A stretch of 64,000 nucleotides of DNA from Flectobacillus sp. BAB-3569 (GTDB lineage: Bacteria; Bacteroidota; Bacteroidia; Cytophagales; Spirosomataceae). Shown here in pieces: positions 54,401 through 62,200 of the stretch. The stretch covers positions 1 to 64,000 of the forward strand of contig NZ_NJFZ01000001.1 in the NCBI RefSeq assembly GCF_002270355.1. Direction: 5' to 3'. Made by a program: the position numbers and the translations under genes. Below the pieces are notes generated by a model that saw nothing but the letters and a program-made list of their open reading frames with translations, was not told the origin of the DNA and ran no database searches. Within the stretch, counting starts at the first letter, position 1. The number at the start of each line of letters is the position of its first letter.

Positions 54401-57400
54401 CCATTTTGGCTGGGGAACTTACTTTCATTTGTAGATAGTTGACAGATACATTTTTGAATTGTGCCTCTACCCAGCCATCTTTATCTGAATAAAATACTTG
54501 CCCTAGAATATCTACAGAAGCTTTTTCAATCGCTTGGATGACATTCTTGGTAGTGGTTTTACCATTAGCATTGAGCGTAACAAGTTGCGTTTCGCCCATT
54601 ACTCTGAATTTGACACGGTGATTGCGTTGATATACTGTAATCTTATCTAGTACTTTTACACCATCTGGAACTGTTACCCAAGCATTTTCCTCAAAATAAG
54701 ATATATCCTTGGGAATAACATTGACCAATGAAAGCATCTTAGGAATAGCATAGGTAAAATAGATACCAGTATTGGCGGAGGTTTCAACATAAGGTCCTTT
54801 CCCAACTTTGACATACGCTCCAACTCCTTTATTTTGCTCATTGACGATTGTGCCTGCAACCAGTCCCTTAGGTGTGAGGGGGATTTCTTTTTGCACCAGC
54901 TGTACACCATTTTTTAGGGCTGGAATAGATTCTGTGTATTCGTCTTGGTTTTCATAGTTGTAAGAAGGATGACTGATTGTAAGTGTTGACTCCAGACCAG
55001 TTTGTAAATTATTGAATACTACATAGCCATCCTTGTCAGAGTAGGTACTAATAGTTTCTTTAGAAAATAATTTCTTGAAAACCATGGAAGCACTAGCACT
55101 TGCAACACCATCGGTGGCCTTGTCTTTTCGGACAACACGATACGAAAGTCGTGGTTTGGCTGGACTCATTAGACGTGTTGTACTGTTTTGGAAATGATTA
55201 TACTCACTATTGAAAGTATAAGCACCAAAAGCATTATTCGTCTTTTCATTATCCTGAGAAATGATAATCCCTACATAATCTGAAGGGAAATTAGATTTGT
55301 CGGATTTATCCAAATTGCCATAAGTATTGTTTGTACCTGAGTTTGGGTTAGATTGTACAGCCAGATAATATACATCCGAGGCTATGCCGGAGTGACGGAT
55401 TAGTCGCTTGAGTAATACCTTGCCAGAACCATTAGTTACCTCTTTTGAAATGATTTCATATCCCTTTCCATTATTATCACTGGCGTAAGTATTGAGGTGC
55501 ATACCTTCGTTTTGTGGAACTCCCGCAGGTCTACTTTTCCAAGCGCGCAATAAAAATACATCCATGCCACTCAAGGCACTATTAGGTGATGCCTGATTGG
55601 GGTCACTATTAGATTTAACGGCTACTTCGAGACTAAAACTTTGAACCAGCGACATCAGAGTGCCTACGTTTTTGGACTCAAGAGGATATATCTCAATATT
55701 GTCGTCGGGACTACAGTAATAAGGGCTTTCGACTACGATGCGTATGTAGCGATACAAATCACCAGTTACGTATGAAGGAAACTCCCCAGAGGTGTTACCA
55801 ATCGTCATGTTCTTTTTGACGAGTCCCCATTTGGGCATTTTATCAAAATTAATGATCATAGAAAAAGAACCATCATTGGTCGTTTTTCCAGTACCAATGA
55901 TCATATCCGAATCTGCATATTCGGGTTGTCCACTAAAACTGTAATTGTTGCGAATCACTACCGAAGGAGTACCATCTGGGCTTACTTGATGTTGACCAGA
56001 AATATTATAGTTAACACCTTTGGCATTTTTCATAACATACATAACTTGAGCCTTTACGGTTGTATTTGCTAAAGGAGCTAGGTCTGTTTCATTAGGGTCA
56101 GAATATTTACTGATGATTTTTCCTGTAAGTGTTGCAGTAGGAGGAAAAGGCGAAATAACAGTTAAAGTTGTAGACTGAGTAACATTCATGTTTTTTGAAA
56201 AACTGATAGAAAAAGGCTGAGCATCTTTGATGTCCATTTCACTTGTCCACAAATAATAGACATCATTTTCATCGGCTTTACAAAGAAGGTTTTCGAAAAG
56301 AACCTCACCATTATTATCGGTTTTTTCGGTGGCAATGAGTTCATAATTTGAAGATTTTTTGGCAAACAAATCCACATCTTTAGGATCAATAGATGGGCTA
56401 GGAACACCAGCAGATGAAAATCGAGTAATCATACCTTCAACAGGTGGACGCACTCCCGAGTAGGAGTTTCCGCCTAAGCCAATGCCTGGGGTGTTATTGC
56501 CAATACCTCCGCCAAAACCGTTTGGTACAGTTCCTGAGCCAATTTGCCAACCTCCAGTATTCGAAGAGGAGGAAGCTTTTTTGAGACGATATAAATAAAC
56601 AGTACGATTTTCTAATATTTCTTTTTTGGAGATATTCTTGTATCCTTCTTGTAAACGAACTTTTAATTTAAAGCCTTTTGCTTCAGTTTTGATAAGTCCT
56701 AAATCTATATCTCCGTCCTTGGTATTAAATAAAACGGCATTTGGGTAGTCTTTGTAATAGGGACTATCTGAGACAATTTTGAATATCGTTGTAATAGGCT
56801 GTCCTTTAAAAAATTTCCCAGTTGGTTGATTGACTTTGTTAAAGTCGTTTACCCCAAAATCAAAACTTCCATCAGAAAGAGTGGTAGTTTGTGACATAAG
56901 TTTTTCATCCAATACACGATAATCGTTTCCTCCTTTGTCAATAACTTCTTGTAAATAAAGTGCTAAGGAAGCATTGGATGCCTTATAAGCAGCTGTTTGC
57001 TCAGGGTAAGCATAGGTTAATTTTCCTTTGATATGCCTTTGGGCTACTACCAAAATAGAGTCTTTTTTCCTGAAGGTAAAATCACAACTTTGTTCAGCCA
57101 CAACTTGGTTATTGTTGGGGTCGATTTGCTGAACTTTCATATTGTACTTATTGCCATTTACGACGCCTATTTTACTGATATCATCTTCCTGAAAATAAGG
57201 GTTACTAAGTGTTTTATTTACAACGACACTTTGTTTGCTATCAGTAATTACGAGATTGTAGCGTTCAGGAACTGTAGGTCTTTGGGGCTTCCAGCGAAGA
57301 TAGAATGCAATATTTATCCCTGCTTTTATATCATCTCCACATTTTTTAGGAACTAAGATTGAGATGGCATTATCAATGTCACGAGCTTTTTGGGTTTGAT

Positions 57401-58232
57401 AGGTAAACTGATATATTTCGGAATAACCTTGATTTCGAAATGATGTGCGCCCCGTTGGGTCTACGGCTTGCACGCTAAAAGCATAACTTCGACCTGCTAC
57501 CAGCAAAGGAAATGATGGACCGTAATTTAAAAAGTTTACATTGGTTTGTTGCTCCAAGATGTAAGGTGTACCCAAACGCATGATATTGTTTGGGTTCTGA
57601 CCAGTGGGAAGTTCTTTAATCCTAAAAATATAGCGTGTGCCAGCAGGAGCTTGGGCAGGTACTGTCCATGCAAACTGAATATTTTGTGGGGTGCTTACCA
57701 TTACTTCTGTTTCATTTTGTGGACGCAAAATGATGGGAGGTTCAATACTTTGAATCGGGAAAGTATTGGAACATCCTAGCGGTTCTTCGTCAGATATAGG
57801 GCGAAGTGTGGCAGGGTCATAAGCTCTCAAACACAAACGGTATGAGCCTTCAGGAATAGCGCCTGTACGGATAAGCGTATTTTTATCTATCCCAGAAACC
57901 TGAATTTTATTGATGTCAAAAATACGACTAAAGTCATTAGCTGATAAGCGGAGGCTTTGGAGAGCATTTACGGTTAAAGTTGTTTGCCCGACAAAAGGCA
58001 CTGCTTTTAGTGAAACGCCATTGTCATCGGTTAATTCTCCGCCCAAAACAAACGTGTAGCTTTGTCGAGAAAGGTTTTGTACCAGTATCACAACTTGATT
58101 GCTACGAGTTTGTAAATCGGATATTGTTGTTGGATATGGAGGCAACATCGTTACCTGAATTTTTAGCGGAGATTGAGCTTGACTGAGAATACTTACCCAT
58201 AGGAAAAGCATCAAGAAAAAGTACTTTTTCAT
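51471..58232 (-). CDS. Giant secreted multidomain protein, 2253 residues
   Basis: A signal peptide (ends SQAQ) is followed by an N-terminal region of about 390 residues with FN3-like segments (ILRPQNETEVMV, FAWTVPAQAPAGTRYIFRIK). It resembles Bacteroidota proteins sometimes annotated as TANFOR-domain, but I am not sure of that. At least four carboxypeptidase-regulatory-like beta-sandwiches follow (starting near 404, 700, 1124 and 1309, each with a GxI/V...DGSF-type core). Residues 1400-2100 are beta-rich and unassigned. The last 150 residues carry about nine Cys (ICLKQ, FDCGST, DDCLEKGFC, SPCKTEPCK), suggesting a disulfide-bonded end. No typical type IX sorting domain was recognised. It lies between a beta-barrel gene and an FN3 gene on the same strand. 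Confidence 0.82.
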   Translation of the reverse strand: MKKYFFLMLFLWVSILSQAQSPLKIQVTMLPPYPTTISDLQTRSNQVVILVQNLSRQSYTFVLGGELTDDNGVSLKAVPFVGQTTLTVNALQSLRLSANDFSRIFDINKIQVSGIDKNTLIRTGAIPEGSYRLCLRAYDPATLRPISDEEPLGCSNTFPIQSIEPPIILRPQNETEVMVSTPQNIQFAWTVPAQAPAGTRYIFRIKELPTGQNPNNIMRLGTPYILEQQTNVNFLNYGPSFPLLVAGRSYAFSVQAVDPTGRTSFRNQGYSEIYQFTYQTQKARDIDNAISILVPKKCGDDIKAGINIAFYLRWKPQRPTVPERYNLVITDSKQSVVVNKTLSNPYFQEDDISKIGVVNGNKYNMKVQQIDPNNNQVVAEQSCDFTFRKKDSILVVAQRHIKGKLTYAYPEQTAAYKASNASLALYLQEVIDKGGNDYRVLDEKLMSQTTTLSDGSFDFGVNDFNKVNQPTGKFFKGQPITTIFKIVSDSPYYKDYPNAVLFNTKDGDIDLGLIKTEAKGFKLKVRLQEGYKNISKKEILENRTVYLYRLKKASSSSNTGGWQIGSGTVPNGFGGGIGNNTPGIGLGGNSYSGVRPPVEGMITRFSSAGVPSPSIDPKDVDLFAKKSSNYELIATEKTDNNGEVLFENLLCKADENDVYYLWTSEMDIKDAQPFSISFSKNMNVTQSTTLTVISPFPPTATLTGKIISKYSDPNETDLAPLANTTVKAQVMYVMKNAKGVNYNISGQHQVSPDGTPSVVIRNNYSFSGQPEYADSDMIIGTGKTTNDGSFSMIINFDKMPKWGLVKKNMTIGNTSGEFPSYVTGDLYRYIRIVVESPYYCSPDDNIEIYPLESKNVGTLMSLVQSFSLEVAVKSNSDPNQASPNSALSGMDVFLLRAWKSRPAGVPQNEGMHLNTYASDNNGKGYEIISKEVTNGSGKVLLKRLIRHSGIASDVYYLAVQSNPNSGTNNTYGNLDKSDKSNFPSDYVGIIISQDNEKTNNAFGAYTFNSEYNHFQNSTTRLMSPAKPRLSYRVVRKDKATDGVASASASMVFKKLFSKETISTYSDKDGYVVFNNLQTGLESTLTISHPSYNYENQDEYTESIPALKNGVQLVQKEIPLTPKGLVAGTIVNEQNKGVGAYVKVGKGPYVETSANTGIYFTYAIPKMLSLVNVIPKDISYFEENAWVTVPDGVKVLDKITVYQRNHRVKFRVMGETQLVTLNANGKTTTKNVIQAIEKASVDILGQVFYSDKDGWVEAQFKNVSVNYLQMKVSSPAKMGYIPQTIAFTNEESREYQLYDDVILKNGFKIAGKVILNGQPVKGAEVSMTAGINGVSYTTQSEADGSFKLSYPEAASYARVVATYNPNNGKAYIGDEVYVNTQNAKNVTLNIKESDFNITTLWGFPIQIEQAQKQANGNLLVRGTISFNKTNTGNGTVQGPGGIQVNTNLDNVMVFKLFDSDMKVSFYGAEFSKVGDKTVCVSQKVNLQHSYLKMRYNDTYNTKTVPANSDYYLSIAKSGDLSSSVNGLTQIIDNSFKYPSSHLEFDENEFYFAINNNGVLNRNIPIISSLPDIPSKFNICNKQGNPIKFKFIGFDAQAQTATSTISGSKIILDVSLDCKIPNANPSAFKLNVGKIELTSDQVKAVTGQAMSFNLAGKWSVEVKNWSISPTEGGITSSNGIIKTGKIDVPFSSFMLRSNLLDISDFKVESLNVAGIAQLQTTVSGDKIYFGYDAKTGSDASGHWKLSVPSGSAGYAGRIKKEDLVKFKGFPNQDITLSMISLLDNGEDILSFSNESSNYKLFNLVNFKPNTINTGADYFSLVGSGSIGIQRVANDQMLVVKFVKSTPAIQLSTFDLGFEAKGYVRFSSVAGTDKQTFENGRFVATGKIEEPGKLQPIKVALIHTPTETKIVPVETEFPNLPKQSIPIGGSGASDTKLRNIALTLTASPNQDWSFLTFEGDLDNYKGTQSQPNRMKFTVFGEIKASDQKIQADNLPSLPGLQLTYDIEKKRLIGTIDLSKLTQGVEGLEMKGVAQVLFDPQGWILTAAGIVSNVPLPDPTVLKAGLLIGSYSQALPAESSSVLFTYVREKQLPCSFAQGFAGFYVTGERPMPLDGLSMEIDLVIASAYFSVDAFMDAYFYGNLFGTVDFGAGIRAKVHADYGLKAITCTSLTGSVDAEAAIKIQVQKSKGNFSANLNAKLGNSNKICLKQQIPLLFDCGSTLFDDCLEKGFCVSFSGGTSGVSADLSLSPCKTEPCK

Positions 58233-58329
58233 AATAGTAAAAGTTTGAGGACTTACTTTTTGAAAAGGGCTACTGCTTGAAAATCAACCTGATGAGGTTG
58301 TTTCAAACAGTATATGATTAATATGGGTT

Positions 58330-60058
58330 TTAGAAAAGAAGATTATAGCTTACCTCGCCTCGTATTTCTGTGTATTTGAGATTGGTACTAGAGGCTGCTT
58401 GAGGCGAATTGCTAATCAGAAAACTGTTTAGCGCGAAGCGATGATGTCGATTTACCTGATACGTAGCACCAACATTTCCGTTGATAATAGTACTTTTTTC
58501 ACCTCCACGGTCGCCTAACAAATAACTCACACTGCCTCTTAGGTTAAATTTATTATCTTTCCAAGATTTGTCAGAACCTAGCGTGACACCATAGTTTTTA
58601 TCACTCAGATAAGAACCTGTGATAGTGGTGTAATTGAGAGTGCTATAAATAGAAAAATTACTGGCGTTGAAAGAAAGGTTGTAATTGAGAAATATATTTT
58701 GAGAACTCAAATTTCTTGATTTACTATCTTGAGAATAGGTATTATTAAAATCCTGCAAATCCATCAGGTTATAGGATAGCATTATAGAATTGGACTGTTT
58801 TTCTCCCAAAATTGTATAGCGTGGATTAATCGATAAATTTTGAGTTGTTTGAGTAATTCTGACAGTATCCGAAATCCTGAGTGCGTTTGGTGTCTGATTG
58901 TTTGAGTAATTAGAATAGTTGATATCTAATCCTAATTTTTCGGTAAAGTCAGTACTCAAATTTGCCGATCCAATGACTTTTTTGGATTCTGATTTTTTCT
59001 GTTTATTTAAGTTATCTCTTTGTAAACCTATACTTCCATTAAATCTGAATTTGTTTTTGAAGATGGAAAATTGTGGGGCAATGGTGATGTTTTCGATGTC
59101 GGAATTAAAGAAATAAGCTCCCATCGTTTTGTATTCTGGGTCGATGCGCCTATACTGGAGCCGTAGTCCCCACGACCTACTTTTGTACCGAAGTGCCGTT
59201 TGAACAGCCGTGTACAGCTCGGTAGTCCCATTGACCTTGAGTAGCTGGTCGAGTGTGTTTCCTGAAATGGGAAGTTTACTTTTATCGATTTCAGCACTCG
59301 AATTAACATCCTTTGTATAGCCACTCGCTCCAGCTTCGGTATCCCATGAGAGCTTTGACGAAAAGGAAATACGCATGTTCAAGCCCAAAGCTAGGTTTTC
59401 GGCAGCTGTGGTACTTGACAAATTGGGGTTTCCTTGTTGGGCAGATACATCAAACAGCGCACTTCCCATTTTATCAGATGCTTTGAGGGCACTGATTTCG
59501 AAAAAGGTTTTGTCGGTGCCATAACCAATTTTGACAGCCATACCAGTCCTATCGAATGCCACAGGTACTAACGATAGGGTAGTGGAGTCCAATTTGGTAG
59601 CTTTGTTGAGCTGACCATACATGAATCCCATTCGGAATTTGCCAGGTGTTAGCTCTATGCCGCCCACCCAACATGGTATGCCCACCCAAGGTAAACTGAT
59701 TGAAGGATACATTGCGATAGCCGCCATGTAGCGTGAGCCATTTGTAAGTAGGGCTTAGCCCAAATTGAGCAAATGGCTGAGCAATTTTACTTTCCTGATT
59801 GCTAAAAGTAAAAGCAAATGGAATCGCAAGCCCATAAAGGTTCAGCGTTGGCGCTCCTGATAAAACGTAAGATGTACTTGGGTATCTTGGCGAGATACCG
59901 TTGGCAGAATAGTAAATTCCTCTTAGATCAATATTTCCTGATAGGGAGACTGGCTTTTGTTGAGATAAATTTTCAATGTTTTGTGTGTAGAGAGGTTCAA
60001 GAGAGGAAAAATACAGGATAAGTACAACTACTAAACGGCAATTGTTAGAAGTTTTCAT
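58330..60058 (-). pseudogene. Outer-membrane beta-barrel protein, split by a +1 frameshift
   Basis: The N-terminal frame (start 60058; signal peptide ending LYTQN; barrel-like strands up to TLGGHTMLGG) and the C-terminal frame (from GGIELTPGKFRMGFMYGQLN to the terminal EVSYNLLF) overlap and join by removing one base near 59663-59665. There the minus strand reads TTGGGTGGGCGGC, where TTGGGTGGCGGC is expected. The repaired protein has 575 residues, rich in amphipathic strands and ending in Phe, as barrels do. The function is not known; it is upstream of the giant secreted protein (97-bp gap) and may anchor or export it. Confidence 0.75.
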
Positions 60059-60214
60059 AGTAATAGTACGGACTATTGAATATTTGAGTCAATATTACAA
60101 TTTCTTGAACTATCTAAGAAGGAAAAATCAGGAATCTGAGTAATCGGTATTTAAACTGTAGTTTTTCTTTAAGTATTATGATTGTGAGTGATTTATGTGA
60201 TTGTGGAAATATTG

Positions 60215-62038
60215 CTAAGATTGCTTGATTTGTACTTTGAGTTCGATAAAACTACCTTTTCCCACTCTAGAAAGTATAGTAATACTACCACCAAGACTTT
60301 CAGCTCGTTTACGCATATTTCCTAAACCATTACCTGCTTTGATGAGATTTTCGTCAAAACCAACGCCATTATCCTTGACGAATAAACGTAGCTCTGAATT
60401 TTCAAAACTGATTTCAATGTTTACCTCTGTCGCTTCAGCATATTTGACAATATTATTAATTGCCTCTTTGAAGATCAAATAGAGGTTATATTGTTTGTTC
60501 GCTGATAGCTGAATTTCGGGTAAATTTTCAGTTTGGAAATAATAATTGATATTTTTAGGTTCAAAAACTTCTGCCGCAAATTCTTTCATTTTGACTAATA
60601 CTTCGCCAAAACTATTACTCGTCTGTCTAGTTGTCCAGACAATATCACTTAATGAACGTTGTACTTTTTGAGAACTTTCATTGATACGTTGAACTAGCTC
60701 TTTTACAGATAGTGGATTTTTATCTATTTGGTATTCAACAACTTGGCTTAGTATTCCGATACTACTCAATGTGCTACCAATATCGTCATGCAAGTCACGT
60801 GCGATGCGGCTTCTGATTTGTTCATTTTCGCGAAGTTGTTGGATTACTTCGGCTTGATACTTTTCTTTTTCTAAACGATAATAGTTGATGCGATACGCTA
60901 AGGCAAATGACAGGAGTACGACTTCCAATGCCGAACCTACCTGTAGGGCATTGCGGGTAAAATTGTCGCTTTGTAAAACATTAGAAAGTTGTAAAATAAA
61001 TATCAAGGCACTCACCAACATCACAGCCCAAGCCACTAAGAAAAACAAGGCTGCTTGAGAACCTTGAATCCAAATATAAATGGCTAAAAATAGGATATAC
61101 ATTACGGCCAAAAAGGCAATACTATGTAAAATTTGTGTGCTCATTGCTCCAGCCCCCAACCAATTGGCCACCAAGAAAAACGTAATAGCAGACAAAAGAA
61201 TACGAACTGTTTTATACGAAGCAGGAAGGTATTTGTTGGCATCCAAAAAGCTTTCAGCAAACAATAGTCCAAAGCCAATAGCCGCCGAAATAAATACCGA
61301 GGTAAAATGGTTGAACCAGATAGCATTGGGCCAAAGATACTCATGGGCAATTCCTTTATTGAATGAGAAAAAACCCGCAAAAGCCAATACATACATGACA
61401 TAGTATAGGTATTCTTTACTTCGTACTGTCCAGAAAATAAAGAAGTTGAAGATGGCCATAACTAGCATGATACCCAAATAAATACCTTGCATGAGGTCTT
61501 TGGGATGGTTGTCTTCAAAGAAAATCTTAAGGGGGGCTACTCTTAAGGGAAATAAGAGTGGTAAATTATTTTGGATACGGATATAATAGGTACACTTTTG
61601 GTCTGAATTAAGCTCCAAATCTACCAGATACAAATTGGTTTGTATATCTCTCTTACTTTTATGTTGATAAACACCTAGCCTTTTGTGAGTGATGGTTCCA
61701 TGATCTACTCGATAAATGGAGATACTATCGAGAACGGGTTCGCCTATCTCAAGATATAAACGTTGACCAGATTTGTTGACCAGTGTAAAGCGTGACCAAA
61801 TAACCGATTTTGTGATACCGAAATTAGGACTAGCTTGAAGACTTTTGATAAAACGAGCGTCGACATCAGGGCGTTTCAATACATCATATAATGAATACAT
61901 TCCTTTTTTATCCTCCAGTATTTCAATATTATTTCCAATAGAGAGTGCCTGATTAGGATTTTCAATCACGATTTCTTTTTGAGAAAATGCGAGCTGTGAA
62001 GAAAGAATAATCAAAGTTAGAAGTACCCAACGAATCAT
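60215..62038 (-). CDS. 7TMR-DISM sensor histidine kinase
   Basis: This 607-residue protein has a signal peptide (ends AFSQ), an extracytoplasmic 7TMR-DISMED2 domain (about 25-160, with SVIWSRFTLVNKSGQRLYLEIGEP), seven membrane helices (about 180-385, starting GIYLGIMLVMAIFNFFIF), a coiled coil and a HisKA_3-type kinase with phosphoacceptor H417 in ARDLHDDIGSTLSSIG. HATPase_c motifs follow (EAINNIVKYAEAT, VKDNGVGFDEN, GLGNMRKRAESLGG). It should phosphorylate a LuxR-type regulator, which is not in the window. It is upstream of the surface-protein genes on the same strand, 156 bp apart. Confidence 0.92.
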   Translation of the reverse strand: MIRWVLLTLIILSSQLAFSQKEIVIENPNQALSIGNNIEILEDKKGMYSLYDVLKRPDVDARFIKSLQASPNFGITKSVIWSRFTLVNKSGQRLYLEIGEPVLDSISIYRVDHGTITHKRLGVYQHKSKRDIQTNLYLVDLELNSDQKCTYYIRIQNNLPLLFPLRVAPLKIFFEDNHPKDLMQGIYLGIMLVMAIFNFFIFWTVRSKEYLYYVMYVLAFAGFFSFNKGIAHEYLWPNAIWFNHFTSVFISAAIGFGLLFAESFLDANKYLPASYKTVRILLSAITFFLVANWLGAGAMSTQILHSIAFLAVMYILFLAIYIWIQGSQAALFFLVAWAVMLVSALIFILQLSNVLQSDNFTRNALQVGSALEVVLLSFALAYRINYYRLEKEKYQAEVIQQLRENEQIRSRIARDLHDDIGSTLSSIGILSQVVEYQIDKNPLSVKELVQRINESSQKVQRSLSDIVWTTRQTSNSFGEVLVKMKEFAAEVFEPKNINYYFQTENLPEIQLSANKQYNLYLIFKEAINNIVKYAEATEVNIEISFENSELRLFVKDNGVGFDENLIKAGNGLGNMRKRAESLGGSITILSRVGKGSFIELKVQIKQS

Positions 62039-62158
62039 ATTAAAAGAGAAATTAATAGCCTAGTCGATTGTTTAGCATAGTTGTAGTAAAGGAATAGAGC
62101 ATTTATAAGAAATCAAACCTACGAAGTTACCTGCATTTATCAAAGTATGTACAATAAA

Positions 62159-62181
62159 AAAGGCGAGAAACTCTCGCCTTT
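62159..62181 (-). terminator. Terminator after dxs
   Basis: AAAGGCGAGA (62159-62168), loop AAC, TCTCGCCTTT (62172-62181). On the minus strand TTTTTATTG follows. Strong intrinsic terminator. Confidence 0.85.
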
Positions 62182-62200
62182 AAAAATTAGATAAGCCTTT

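Noticed and set aside
54093-54434. 113-residue plus-strand frame inside the giant protein gene
   Set aside because: Antisense shadow of a well-supported 2253-residue frame, with no start context or motif.
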